Source: Maricaulis sp.
GTDB taxonomy: Bacteria; Pseudomonadota; Alphaproteobacteria; Caulobacterales; Maricaulaceae
Direction: 5' to 3'
DNA: 64,000 nt
Assembly (NCBI RefSeq): GCF_017643475.1
Contig: NZ_JAEPNI010000001.1
Coordinates: 186,001-250,000, forward strand
Part shown: positions 1 to 9,854 of the stretch, piece after piece
Numbering within the stretch: the first letter of the stretch is position 1
How the letters are laid out: every line of letters begins with the position of its first letter
Notes under the pieces: generated by a model
Told to the model about the DNA's origin: nothing
Database searches by the model: none
Seen by the model: the letters and a program-made list of their open reading frames with translations, nothing else
Position numbers and translations under genes: made by a program

Positions 1-307
1 ACGCCAGCTCGGCATGGGCGGGCACTGCGGACTGGGCGAAAATCGCACTCTTTGACGGGTCCACTCCGGACGCGATGTAGGCCGCGGCGGCAGAGCGCAC
101 AGCGTCCGGCAGGGTGGCCGGGTCGTGCGGCATGGTGACGGCGTGCAAGTCAACAACGCAATAGAAACAGTCCCAGTTTCCATCCTCCTGCAACGACACC
201 CAGTTCTTCAGGGCACCCAGATAATTGCCAAGGTGCAGGGAACCGGTCGGCTGCATGCCGGAAAGCACGCGTTGCGGGCCAGTGTAATCGGTCGGAGTAG
301 CACTCAT
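1..307 (-). CDS. trpS: Tryptophan--tRNA ligase, N-terminal part (runs off window)
   Basis: Charges tRNA-Trp with tryptophan in the cytoplasm. I translated the minus strand from the ATG at 307. The protein begins MSATPTDYTGPQRVLSGMQP and continues TGSLHLGNYLGALKNW, which is the class I HIGH-type signature (HLGN) in the context typical of TrpS. About 102 codons are present and the frame is open to the window edge, so the C-terminal part with the KMSKS loop lies outside. It is the last gene seen of the mutS-glnD-murJ-trpS series. A candidate terminator or attenuator sits between murJ and this gene, so trpS may be partly uncoupled from murJ. Confidence 0.93.
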   Translation of the reverse strand, partial: MSATPTDYTGPQRVLSGMQPTGSLHLGNYLGALKNWVSLQEDGNWDCFYCVVDLHAVTMPHDPATLPDAVRSAAAAYIASGVDPSKSAIFAQSAVPAHAELA

Positions 308-330
308 CGGATAGCCTCGTGTGGACGGAG

Positions 331-366
331 GAAAACAGGAGCCGCGGTCTTAGCCTTGCGGGCTCC
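331..366 (-). terminator. Candidate intrinsic terminator or attenuator between murJ and trpS
   Basis: On the minus strand GGAGCC(C)GC at 366-358 pairs with GCGGCTCC at 345-338, with one bulged base. It is followed by a short U-rich run (TGTTTTCC, 337-330). It lies just after murJ and only about 25 nt before trpS. The T tract is weak, so partial termination is as likely as full. Confidence 0.4.
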
Positions 367-386
367 GGGTCTCAAGCGTGTTTGTG

Positions 387-1931
387 TCAAGAACGCTTCA
401 GGGAAGAGGTCACATCGGAAATGCGCAGGGCACCGGTAACGATCGCGGCGATTCCATAAACAACCGCTCCCGCAGCGCTGACAGCGATAACGGCCAGTAG
501 CGGAACGCCGAAAAAGAGCTGCGTAAGTTCCAGGCTGTAATACTGCGCCGCCCTGAGAGCTAGGCCCATGATGATGGCTGCCGCCAGAATACGCGGAAAG
601 CGCGACATCAAACGTGCGTCCGGCTTAAACACATCGCGCCTGTGCAACGTCCAAGCCAGCAGCAGCGTATTCACCCAGCCGGCGATCGCAGTGGCGATTG
701 CCAGGCCGACATAACGCAACGGCGTGCTAAACAGCGCCAGACCCAACGCCAAATTGACGACAACGGAGACGGTCGCGAATTTCATCGGGGTCATCGTGTC
801 CTGGCGGGCAAAAAAGCCCGGTGCGAGCACCTTTACCAGAACAAACGCGGGCAGTCCGAGCGCAAACGGAACCAGCGCTCTGGCCACCATGATGGTATCG
901 TTTGAATCAAACCGGGCCCGCTCAAAGAGCGCCCCGACCAAGAATTCCGGCATGGCGAGCAGCGCGGCGGCAGCTGGCAGGGTCAGCGCCATGGAAATCT
1001 CTACCGCCCGGTTCATCGCATTGGACGCACCCTCGTCATCGCCATTACGCAGGCGGGCACTCAGCGTCGGCAACAACACGACACCCATGGCAATACCAAC
1101 CACACCAAGCGGCAACTGGTAGAGACGGTCCGCGAAATAGAGCCAGGATCGGGCGCTAGCCTGGTTAGTCGCGATCGCCGAGGTCACCAGGATATTGATC
1201 TGCGTGACACCTGCCGCCACCGCGCCAGGAATCCCCAGCACAATCAGTTTTCTTACCCCAGGTGTCAGGCGCGGCAGGCGTAGCGCCAACCCGATGCCCA
1301 GCCGCTGCATGGCAGCATAGATCCAGGCCAGCTGGATGACGCCGGAAAGCGTGATGCCCCAGGTCAGATAGTAGGAAAGTTCTCGCCCACGCAGCTCACT
1401 GAAGAACATGATCCCGATCAGTGTCAGGTTCAGCAGAACCGGCGCGGCCGCAGCAACGGCAAACTTGCCGTGCGCATTCAATACCCCGGAAAACATCGCG
1501 CTGAGCGACATCATCAACAGATACGGCATGGTAATCTGCGTAAAGAGCACCGCCGTTTCGAAAATCTCCGGCTGGCCGACAAAACCCGGACCGAGGAAGA
1601 CCATCAGCCACGGCATCGCCAGTTGCGCCGCGACAACAAGGACCAGCATGGCGGTAAACAGGACGGAAGCGACCTGTCGGGCGAACTCCCTCGCCTCATC
1701 CTGGCCATCGCCCTCGAGGCGCTCGGTATAAAGCGGCACGAAGGCCGAGTTGAACGCCCCCTCAGCGAATATCCGCCGGAAGAGATTGGGAAACTGAAAG
1801 GCCTGCAGGAAGGCATCGAGCACCGAACCCGGACCGATAAAGGCCGCGAACATGATCTCGCGGACAAAACCGAGGATCCGGCTGACCATTGTGAAAAGGC
1901 CAACAACTGCAGAGGAGCGCAATAATCTCAT
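387..1931 (-). CDS. murJ: Lipid II flippase MurJ (MviN)
   Basis: Inner-membrane flippase that moves lipid II across the membrane for peptidoglycan synthesis. The 514-residue product is hydrophobic throughout, with the usual number of membrane spans for the MATE-like MOP superfamily. The N-terminus (SRILGFVREIMFA, about residues 18-30) and the following F..A...PNLFRR stretch (about 46-54) are the family signatures. The ATG at 1931 lies 4 nt after the glnD stop, so the two are co-transcribed and probably translationally coupled. Length is normal. Nothing is broken. Confidence 0.95.
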   Translation of the reverse strand: MRLLRSSAVVGLFTMVSRILGFVREIMFAAFIGPGSVLDAFLQAFQFPNLFRRIFAEGAFNSAFVPLYTERLEGDGQDEAREFARQVASVLFTAMLVLVVAAQLAMPWLMVFLGPGFVGQPEIFETAVLFTQITMPYLLMMSLSAMFSGVLNAHGKFAVAAAAPVLLNLTLIGIMFFSELRGRELSYYLTWGITLSGVIQLAWIYAAMQRLGIGLALRLPRLTPGVRKLIVLGIPGAVAAGVTQINILVTSAIATNQASARSWLYFADRLYQLPLGVVGIAMGVVLLPTLSARLRNGDDEGASNAMNRAVEISMALTLPAAAALLAMPEFLVGALFERARFDSNDTIMVARALVPFALGLPAFVLVKVLAPGFFARQDTMTPMKFATVSVVVNLALGLALFSTPLRYVGLAIATAIAGWVNTLLLAWTLHRRDVFKPDARLMSRFPRILAAAIIMGLALRAAQYYSLELTQLFFGVPLLAVIAVSAAGAVVYGIAAIVTGALRISDVTSSLKRS

Positions 1932-1935
1932 AGGC

Positions 1936-4746
1936 TTACCGCAAGAGACTCGCCGGAGCGCGCGCGATGCCGCGCTGGGCCGCCTGCGCTTCGAGTTGCG
2001 CCTCTCCCTCGCTCAGGACATTCATCAGCGCTTCTTCCACCTCGGCCTTGAGCGCCTCATCCGTCAGCTGGGCGCCTTCCAGGGTGACATAGAACACATC
2101 CGTCGCCCGTTCGCCATATCCATCAATCCGCGCTGAGTGCAGGGACAGCCCCTGTTTGGCGATCATGTCGGAAAGGTCCGCAAGCAAGCCCGGACGGTCA
2201 CGACCGGAGGCTTCGATGACCGTGGCGCTGTCCGAGAGGTCGTTGGAAAAGTTGAGATAAGGCGTCACCTTGAACGCCGCACCTGACCGTTTCAGCGCCG
2301 TTTCGCGCGAACGTTCTACCTCACGGGCACCTGAAACTATCTCGCGCACATAGGCCACAAGCTCATCCATCAGATAGGGGTCATCCCAGCCGAACGGCTG
2401 GCTGCCCGCATCCTGGATATAGAAAATGTCCAGCACCTTGCCGGACCGGGTCGTATTGATGGTCGCGCCAACAATATCCGCGCCACGCCGGGCGAGCGCA
2501 GAGACGAGATCCGCGAACAGGCCAAACCGGTCCTCGGTCCAGATCATCAATTCCGTCGCCTTGCGTCGGCGGTCGACCCGAATGGCGGTCGCGGCCTCAT
2601 CATCACCGCGCGCGCGGGCCTGACGAGCAAAGGCGGCATGGCGGAACCGGTCCTCCTCCGTCGAGGTCACCCAATAGGTGTCGTCCAGTTCCTCACGCCA
2701 GAAATCTGCAAACTCCGGATAGGAGCGCTGGAGCCGGTCACAGACACGGCTGCGTCCCGCATCCGCCTTTTCGGCCAGTGCCTCACGAGCGAGCTCGACC
2801 GCATCACCGGAGCGCTGGAGCACCGGCTCCACCGCGGCATAGAGATCGCGCATCAGCTGGGCTTTCCAGCCATTCCAGACACCTGGCCCGACCGAGCGTA
2901 TGTCAACAACTGTCAGGACTGTCAAAAGACGCAATCGCTCAACACTGCCAACCACTTGAGCAAAATCGGCAATGGTTCTTGGATCACCGATATCGCGGCG
3001 CTGGGCCGTGTCGCTCATCAGGAGATGGTTCTCGATCAGCCAGGCGACCAGTTCGCTTTCCTCGGCATCCAGCCCCAATCGCTCACATGCTGTCAGCGCC
3101 CGTGCAGCGCCCTCGATACACTGATCCCCATTGCCCTTGCCTGTATCGTGCAACAGCACCGCGAGATGCAGGGCGCGGCGGTTCTTGATCTCGCTGATAA
3201 TTCCTGTCGACAACGGGTGTTCGTCGACATGCAGCCCCTGCTCGATCTCCCGTAACAAACCGATCGCCTGCAGGGTGTGCTCGTCGACCGTGTATCGATG
3301 ATACATGTTGAACTGCGTACGCGCGACGATATCGCCATACTCCGGGATGTAGCGCCCCAGAAGCCCCGCCTCGGTCATCAGGCGCAGCACGGCCATCGGG
3401 GCCGGAGCATCCAGCAAGACCGCAAAGAAGGCCCGTGCGACACGGGGATCGCGGCGATAGTCATCATCCACATGCGACAATGTCCGGCCGATGCGCGCAA
3501 CGGCTTCCGGGTGTAAATCAAACTGGCGGGATGCGGCCACATGGAAGAACTGCATCAGCTTGGCCGGGTCGTCGGCAATCTGGGTGGGATTGGCGAAATC
3601 CAGCCGGCCATCACGCAGGATGAAGGAACCGGTATCCGCCGTTTCCAGCGTCAACATATTGGGCAGGAAACGCGCCAGGTTTTTCGGCTTGGCCTTGCGA
3701 GAATCCGCTTCCAGCTTGGAACAAACCAGACGGGTCAGCGACCCCACATGCATGGCTGTGAAAAAATAGCGCCGCATAAAGCGCTCGACACCGCTCTCGG
3801 TCTCGGTGTCCTCGAACCCCATACGTTTGGCGATTTCCGGCTGCAGCTCGAAGCTCAACCGTTCATCCTTGCCACCGGCCAGCTGATGCAAATGGAACCG
3901 CACCGTCCAGAGAAAATCATCGGCTGCCACATAACGCTCGACATCATCAACCGAGAGCAGGCGATCACCCACCCAGCGTTCAAACGCATCGGCGCCGTAG
4001 AGAAACAGCGCCAGCCAGCGCATCAGCTGCAGGTCCCGCAGCCCGCCCTTGCCCGCTTTCAGGTGCGGCTCAACGGTATAACGCGACCGCCCGGCCTTCT
4101 CGATGCGCGCGTCGCGTTCGCGCAGCTTGGCCTCGACAAAGGCGATCTCGTCACCGGAAACGACTTCATCGCGAAACCGCTTGGCCAGTTTTGTGACCCG
4201 GTTCTGATTACCGGCGATGTATCGCAGGGAAAGGAGGGCCGTGCGCTCGGATGCATCTTCACGCGCCAGCTCGAGCGTTTCCTCGATCGTCCGACAGGCG
4301 CCGCCACCGACATCGATTTTCAGATCCCAGAGCGCGTAGAGCACACGCTGCAGGAATTCATCCGTCTTCCCGTTCGCACTGCCGGGTTTGAGCAGCATCA
4401 GGTCGACGTCGGAATAGGGCGCCAGCTCGCCTGCACCAAATCCACCCTGGGCACACAGGGCCACGCCACGCGCGCCTTCCGGATCCTCGGCCGCCAGGCT
4501 GTCAAAAAGCGCGCCCAGGCACACGGAAACGCCGTCAGCCAGGGCATGGGCAGCAGCCGCGCCCCCATGATCACCGGCCAGCAATGTGTTGGCAGATTTC
4601 CGGAATATCTCCAACGACGCCCGCAGGGTCGCCAGGCCGGCCATACGCGCCGAGGGTGAGTCCCAGCCATCCTGCGACATAGCCGACGCCAGTCGGGCGC
4701 GCAGTTTCAGGGATTCCAGTGAGGCAGGCAGGAAAGACGCGGTCAT
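1936..4746 (-). CDS. glnD: Bifunctional [protein-PII] uridylyltransferase / uridylyl-removing enzyme
   Basis: Nitrogen-status sensor that adds or removes UMP on PII proteins depending on glutamine. The 936-residue protein shows the full domain set. The nucleotidyltransferase motif GGFGAGELAPYSDVDL (around 120-136) carries the catalytic GS-type loop and Asp pair. An HD hydrolase domain has LLHDTGKG (around 536-543). Two C-terminal ACT domains (about 735-815 and 850-925, with GRDRPGLLADL) bind glutamine. It starts at ATG 4746, 31 nt after mutS, and is followed by murJ with a 4-nt gap. This order is common in Alphaproteobacteria. Confidence 0.96.
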   Translation of the reverse strand: MTASFLPASLESLKLRARLASAMSQDGWDSPSARMAGLATLRASLEIFRKSANTLLAGDHGGAAAAHALADGVSVCLGALFDSLAAEDPEGARGVALCAQGGFGAGELAPYSDVDLMLLKPGSANGKTDEFLQRVLYALWDLKIDVGGGACRTIEETLELAREDASERTALLSLRYIAGNQNRVTKLAKRFRDEVVSGDEIAFVEAKLRERDARIEKAGRSRYTVEPHLKAGKGGLRDLQLMRWLALFLYGADAFERWVGDRLLSVDDVERYVAADDFLWTVRFHLHQLAGGKDERLSFELQPEIAKRMGFEDTETESGVERFMRRYFFTAMHVGSLTRLVCSKLEADSRKAKPKNLARFLPNMLTLETADTGSFILRDGRLDFANPTQIADDPAKLMQFFHVAASRQFDLHPEAVARIGRTLSHVDDDYRRDPRVARAFFAVLLDAPAPMAVLRLMTEAGLLGRYIPEYGDIVARTQFNMYHRYTVDEHTLQAIGLLREIEQGLHVDEHPLSTGIISEIKNRRALHLAVLLHDTGKGNGDQCIEGAARALTACERLGLDAEESELVAWLIENHLLMSDTAQRRDIGDPRTIADFAQVVGSVERLRLLTVLTVVDIRSVGPGVWNGWKAQLMRDLYAAVEPVLQRSGDAVELAREALAEKADAGRSRVCDRLQRSYPEFADFWREELDDTYWVTSTEEDRFRHAAFARQARARGDDEAATAIRVDRRRKATELMIWTEDRFGLFADLVSALARRGADIVGATINTTRSGKVLDIFYIQDAGSQPFGWDDPYLMDELVAYVREIVSGAREVERSRETALKRSGAAFKVTPYLNFSNDLSDSATVIEASGRDRPGLLADLSDMIAKQGLSLHSARIDGYGERATDVFYVTLEGAQLTDEALKAEVEEALMNVLSEGEAQLEAQAAQRGIARAPASLLR

Positions 4747-4777
4747 GACCTTGTTTTAGATCCGGGCGCCGCCTGCG

Positions 4778-7468
4778 TCACCTGTCTTTGGCGAGTTGTT
4801 TGAGCGCATAGACCAGGTCCAGCGCTTCACGCGGGGTCAGACTGTCCGGATCAACCTCGGCCAGGCGTTCATCCACCGGGGATGGTCCCGCGGGTTCGGC
4901 AACTTCCACCGCTGCAAAGAGCGGCAGATCCGCCAGCGCGGCCGCCGGTGCCCCCTCCGCCTCGAGACGATCCAGAATGGTCTGGGCACGCTTGATGGCC
5001 AGTTTGGGCAGACCCGCCCGGCGCGCAACCTCGATACCGTAGGACCGATCCGCGGCCCCCGGCCCGACCTCGTGAAGAAAGACCAGCTCGCCTTTCCACT
5101 CGCGCGCCTTGAGCGAACAATTACCCGCCGCTTCCAGCTCGTCTGCCAGCCGGGTCAGCTCGTGATAATGTGTGGCAAACAGCGCCCGACAGCCATTGAC
5201 GCCGTGCAGATGCTCCGCGGCAGACCAGGCGATGGACAAACCATCAAATGTCGCCGTGCCGCGCCCGATCTCATCGAGAATGACAAAACTGCGTTCGGTC
5301 GCCTGGTTGAGAATGGCTGCCGTCTCGATCATCTCCGCCATGAAGGTGGAGCGGCCGCGGGCCAGGTCATCCGCCGCGCCCACACGTGAATACAGCCGGT
5401 CCGCAATACCGATCCGGGCCTTGCGGGCTGGCACGTAACATCCGGCCTGGGCCAACATCAGGATTAGCGCATTCTGCCGGAGGTAGGTCGACTTACCGGC
5501 CATGTTCGGGCCGGTCACCAGCATCAGGCGCGGGCCTTCACCGCCCTCACCATCAAGCTGGCAATCATTCGGGGTGAAACGGCCCTCGCCCGTGCGCGCC
5601 AACGACTGCTCGACCACCGGGTGGCGACCGCCAACAACCGTGAACACCGTGCCTGTCTCGATTTCCGGTCGGCAGGCATCCGTATCGCTCGCCCACTCGG
5701 CCAGGGCAGAGGCGACATCGATATCCGCCAGCGCCCGTGCGCAATCACGGATCACCGGTCCCAGCACTTCGACCCGGTCACGCAGGGCGTTGAAGACTTC
5801 CAGCTCCATCGCCAGCGTCCGCTCGCCGGCACTGGCGATCTTGGCTTCCAGCTCGGCCAGCTCGGTTGTGGTGAAACGCACCGCATTGGCCATGGTCTGG
5901 CGGTGGATGTAGAGCTCCTCTCCCATCAGGGCATCGGCATTCTTGGCCGTTACCTCGATGAAATAGCCCAGCACGTTATTGTGTTTGACCTTGAGCGTGG
6001 AAACGCCGGTCGCCTCGGCATAGGTCTGCTGCAGACCCGCCACGATGCGGCGACTTTCATCGCGCAGGCCGCGCGTCTCATCCAGTTCCGGACGCCAGCC
6101 CTCGGCGACAAATCCACCATCACGCGCCATCAGCGGCGGTTCATCGCGGATCGCACGCTCGAGATCATTGACCAGTTCAGCGAGCTCGGACTTGTCGGAC
6201 ATGACAAGCGCGGCGGTGCAGGTGGAGACTTCCGCCGGCATCTGCCCCAACGGATCACCGGTCAAACGAGCGGCAAGAGCCTCGCCTTCCGACAGCGTCG
6301 CCGACAGCGCCTTGAGGTCTCGCGGACCACCCCGGCCCAGCAGCAGGCGTGACAGCGCCCGCTCTGCATCACCTGCAGCCTTGAGACGCTCGCGCACATC
6401 CCGGCGCAGATTTTCCTGGGCGAGGAAGAAACCGACCGCATCCAGACGCGCCTCGATAACGCCGGCATCCGTCAGGGGGCGGGAAAGCCGCTCTGCCAGG
6501 CAACGCGCACCCGGCGCCGTGACGGTTTCGTCGATCGCATCCAGCAAGGAACCCGCGCGAGACCCTGACAATGTCCTGTCAATTTCGAGCGAGGCACGGG
6601 TCGCTGGATCGACCGCGAGAACACTGCCCTGCTTGCCCTGGCGCGGGGGTACCAGCTTGGCCGGCGCCCCGGCCTGGGACAGCGCGAGATAATCCAGCAA
6701 GGCCCCCAGCGCGGACAGCTCTGCCCTGGAGAAATCCCCGAACCCGTCGAGGTCCTGCACGCCGAATTGCGCCTTCAGCTGACGTTGTGCCGAGCCTGTA
6801 TCGTATTTGGCCCGAGGCAGGGGCGTAACGGTGGCACGCGAGGCGATCTCGACCGTCTCGGAATAACGTGCTTCATCGACCAGCAATTCCGCCGGGGCCA
6901 TGGCCGCGATCTCGGCCGGTACATTGGCGGGATCAACCGCAGACACCACAAACTCGCCCGTGGAGACTTCCGCCCACGCGATAGCCGCCTCACCACTGCC
7001 GGTGCGCGCCAGGGCCGCAATCCGGTTGGAGCGACGCGGGTCGAGCAGGCTGTCCTCGGTCAAGGTGCCCGGCGTGACGACCCGCGTGATATCCCGCCGC
7101 ACAACGGCTTTTGAGCCGCGGGCCTTGGCAGCCTTGGGGTCTTCCATCTGCTCGCCGACAGCGACCTTGAACCCGGCCTTGATCAGGCGCGCTAGATACG
7201 CCTCGGCCGTCGCTGCCGGTACGCCACACATCGGGATTGGCTCGCCCTGGTGCTCGCCGCGCTTGGTCAGGGCAATGTCCAGGGCTGCCGCAGCACGCAC
7301 GGCATCGTCGAAGAACAGTTCGTAGAAATCACCCATCCGATAGAAGAGCAGGGCGTCCGCCGGAGCCCGGGCGCGCAATTCAAGGAATTGCACCATCATC
7401 GGCGTCGCGCCCTCTGCAGAAGGGAATGTCCGGTCTGTCGGAACGGGTATTGTCGTCAGTGCGTTCAT
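4778..7468 (-). CDS. mutS: DNA mismatch repair protein MutS
   Basis: Recognises mismatches and starts methyl-independent or nick-directed repair with MutL. I chose the ATG at 7468 (MNALTTIPVPTD, 896 aa). The open frame extends 34 codons further upstream, but that part has no family similarity and overlaps the maeB leader. The N-terminal mismatch-reading motif FYELFFDDA (Phe-x-Glu) follows MVQFLELRA. The ATPase has Walker A GPNMAGKSTYLRQ, Walker B VILDEIGRGTATFDGLS and the FATHYHELT switch. It is divergent from maeB (about 100 nt between starts) and heads the mutS-glnD-murJ-trpS cluster. Confidence 0.96.
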   Translation of the reverse strand: MNALTTIPVPTDRTFPSAEGATPMMVQFLELRARAPADALLFYRMGDFYELFFDDAVRAAAALDIALTKRGEHQGEPIPMCGVPAATAEAYLARLIKAGFKVAVGEQMEDPKAAKARGSKAVVRRDITRVVTPGTLTEDSLLDPRRSNRIAALARTGSGEAAIAWAEVSTGEFVVSAVDPANVPAEIAAMAPAELLVDEARYSETVEIASRATVTPLPRAKYDTGSAQRQLKAQFGVQDLDGFGDFSRAELSALGALLDYLALSQAGAPAKLVPPRQGKQGSVLAVDPATRASLEIDRTLSGSRAGSLLDAIDETVTAPGARCLAERLSRPLTDAGVIEARLDAVGFFLAQENLRRDVRERLKAAGDAERALSRLLLGRGGPRDLKALSATLSEGEALAARLTGDPLGQMPAEVSTCTAALVMSDKSELAELVNDLERAIRDEPPLMARDGGFVAEGWRPELDETRGLRDESRRIVAGLQQTYAEATGVSTLKVKHNNVLGYFIEVTAKNADALMGEELYIHRQTMANAVRFTTTELAELEAKIASAGERTLAMELEVFNALRDRVEVLGPVIRDCARALADIDVASALAEWASDTDACRPEIETGTVFTVVGGRHPVVEQSLARTGEGRFTPNDCQLDGEGGEGPRLMLVTGPNMAGKSTYLRQNALILMLAQAGCYVPARKARIGIADRLYSRVGAADDLARGRSTFMAEMIETAAILNQATERSFVILDEIGRGTATFDGLSIAWSAAEHLHGVNGCRALFATHYHELTRLADELEAAGNCSLKAREWKGELVFLHEVGPGAADRSYGIEVARRAGLPKLAIKRAQTILDRLEAEGAPAAALADLPLFAAVEVAEPAGPSPVDERLAEVDPDSLTPREALDLVYALKQLAKDR

Positions 7469-7568
7469 TGCGGCAGACACTTGCGAGGTTTCGGCTTGCG
7501 CGCAAGGGTGCGAAGCGGCTAGAGCGGCTATAGCAGTGGGAAAACCCCCGATCATCAAGGACATCGCC

Positions 7569-9854
7569 ATGAATGACAGAACCAGCCCGGTTGAAGACGA
7601 AGAGGCCCTGGCCTTTCACCGTGAACCTGTCCCCGGCAAGCTGGCTCTGCAGCCGACCAAGCCCATGGCAACCCAGCGCGACCTCTCGCTGGCCTACAGT
7701 CCGGGCGTCGCTGTTCCGGTCAAGGCGATCGCAGAGAATCCGGACGCGGTCTACGACTACACCTCCAAGGGCAATATGGTCGCGGTGATCTCCAACGGCA
7801 CGGCCATTCTGGGCCTGGGCAATCTGGGCGCCATGGCTTCCAAGCCGGTGATGGAAGGCAAGGCGGTCCTGTTCAAGCGGTTCGCCGATCTCGACGCCAT
7901 CGACATCGAGGTCGAGGAAGAAGATGCCGACGCCTTCATCGAATGCGTCAAGCGCTTCGGCAATACGTTTGGCGGCATCAACCTGGAAGACATCAAGGCA
8001 CCGGAAAGCTTCATCGTCGAACAGCGCCTGCGCGAACTGCTCGATGTCCCGGTCTTCCACGATGACCAGCACGGCACTGCCATCATTTCCGCCGCTGGCA
8101 TGATCAATGCCTGCCAGATCACCGGTCGCCGCATGGAAGACCTGAAAGTCGTCGTCAACGGCGCTGGCGCCGCGGGCATCGCGGTGCTGGAACTGATCAA
8201 GGCGATGGGCGTGAAGTCCGACAACGCGCTGCTGTGCGACAGCAAGGGCGTCATCCATACCGGTCGCGAAAACCTCAACCAGTGGAAGGCCGCCCACGCC
8301 GTCGAAACGGACAAGCGCACGCTGGCCGAAGCCCTGGACGGTGCAGACTGCTTCCTCGGCCTCTCGGTCGCCGGCGCCCTGACCAAGGAGATGGTCGCGT
8401 CCATGGCGGATGAGCCGATCATCTTTGCCATGGCCAATCCGGATCCGGAAATCCTGCCGGAAGACGTTCGCGCCGTCCGTGACGACGCCATCGTCGCCAC
8501 TGGTCGTTCCGACTATCCCAACCAGGTCAACAACGTCCTGGGTTTCCCCTACATCTTCCGCGGTGCGCTGGATGTGCGCGCCCGGACCATCAATGAAGAG
8601 ATGAAGATCGCCGCCGCCCAGGCGCTGGCGGCCCTGGCCAAGGAAGACGTCCCCGACGAGGTCGCCGCCGCCTATCACGGCGCCCGTCCGAGCTTTGGCA
8701 AGGACTACGTGATCCCGTCACCCTTCGATCCGCGTCTCATCTCCTATGTCCCGCCCTATGTGGCCCAGGCCGCCATGGACACGGGCGTCGCGCGCAAGCC
8801 GATCCCGGACATGAGCGCCTATCGCGCCTCGCTGGCCCGTCGTCTCGACCCGACCGCCTCCTTCCTGCAGCGCATCCAGGGAGCGGTGATGGGACATGGT
8901 CGCCGCATCGTCTTTGCCGAGGGTGAGGAACCGGCCGTCATCCGCGCCGCCTATGCCTTCCAGAACCAGGAACTGGGCAAGGCCGTGCTCGTCGGCCGGG
9001 AAGAGATCTGCCGCGCCAATATGCGCTTGGTCGGGGTGCCGGAGGATTCTATCGAGATCGTCAATGCGCGCCTCTCCGACCGCAATGCCGACTATGCCGA
9101 ATTCCTCTACAATCGTGTGCAGCGCAAGGGCTATCTGCGTCGTGACGTGCAGCGCATGGTCAATAATGACCGCAATGTCTTCTCGGCCTGTATGGTCAAG
9201 CTGGGTGATGCGGACGGCATGGTGACGGGTACCACCCGCGCCTATGATGCTGCCCTGCGCGATGTTCAGCTGGTGCTGGACCCGGCCGAGGGCCAGCGGG
9301 TGATGGGCATGTCGATTGCCTTGGCCAAGGAACGCACGCTCTTCATCGCCGACACCAATGTCACCGAGTTCCCAGACAGCGAGGCCCTGGCCGATATCGC
9401 CACGGAAGCGGCCGAGGCTGCGCAAGGCTTTGGCTTCACGCCCCGTGTCGCCTTCCTGTCCTATTCCACCTTCGGCAATCCGGCCGGCCAGCGCTCGGAG
9501 AAACTCCAGCGTGCGGTCGAGATCCTGGATGAGCGCGGCGTGGAATTCGAATACGAGGGCGAGATGAGCGTGGATGTCGCCTTGGACAAGTCACACCGTT
9601 TCCTCTACCCGTTCTCGCGCCTGAAAGGTCCGGCGAACGTGCTGGTCATGCCGGCCATTCACTCCGCCTCGATCGCCACCAAGCTGTTGCGCGCGGGCGG
9701 TGGCGCGACGGTGCTGGGACCGATGCTGCTGGGCTTTGAACGTCCGGTCCAGATCGCCCGCCTGGGCGCCTCGGTCAGCGAGATCACCCACCTGGCAACC
9801 CTGGCGGCCTACGACCCGGACGCCCACGAGGTTGAGGAAGCCGCCGGGGAGTAA
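7569..9854 (+). CDS. maeB: NADP-dependent malic enzyme with C-terminal phosphotransacetylase-like domain
   Basis: Decarboxylates malate to pyruvate and makes NADPH. The start is the ATG at 7569 ([11 protein letters not shown], 761 aa), preceded by AAGGA at about 8 nt spacing. An in-frame upstream start at 7536 has no RBS. The N-terminal half is the malic enzyme: [21 protein letters not shown] and the NAD(P)-binding [15 protein letters not shown]. The C-terminal half (from about residue 435, [16 protein letters not shown]) is a phosphotransacetylase-like domain. In MaeB proteins this domain usually has an allosteric (acetyl-CoA sensing) rather than catalytic role. The stop abuts the stop of the convergent permease gene with no gap. 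Confidence 0.95.
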   Translation: MNDRTSPVEDEEALAFHREPVPGKLALQPTKPMATQRDLSLAYSPGVAVPVKAIAENPDAVYDYTSKGNMVAVISNGTAILGLGNLGAMASKPVMEGKAVLFKRFADLDAIDIEVEEEDADAFIECVKRFGNTFGGINLEDIKAPESFIVEQRLRELLDVPVFHDDQHGTAIISAAGMINACQITGRRMEDLKVVVNGAGAAGIAVLELIKAMGVKSDNALLCDSKGVIHTGRENLNQWKAAHAVETDKRTLAEALDGADCFLGLSVAGALTKEMVASMADEPIIFAMANPDPEILPEDVRAVRDDAIVATGRSDYPNQVNNVLGFPYIFRGALDVRARTINEEMKIAAAQALAALAKEDVPDEVAAAYHGARPSFGKDYVIPSPFDPRLISYVPPYVAQAAMDTGVARKPIPDMSAYRASLARRLDPTASFLQRIQGAVMGHGRRIVFAEGEEPAVIRAAYAFQNQELGKAVLVGREEICRANMRLVGVPEDSIEIVNARLSDRNADYAEFLYNRVQRKGYLRRDVQRMVNNDRNVFSACMVKLGDADGMVTGTTRAYDAALRDVQLVLDPAEGQRVMGMSIALAKERTLFIADTNVTEFPDSEALADIATEAAEAAQGFGFTPRVAFLSYSTFGNPAGQRSEKLQRAVEILDERGVEFEYEGEMSVDVALDKSHRFLYPFSRLKGPANVLVMPAIHSASIATKLLRAGGGATVLGPMLLGFERPVQIARLGASVSEITHLATLAAYDPDAHEVEEAAGE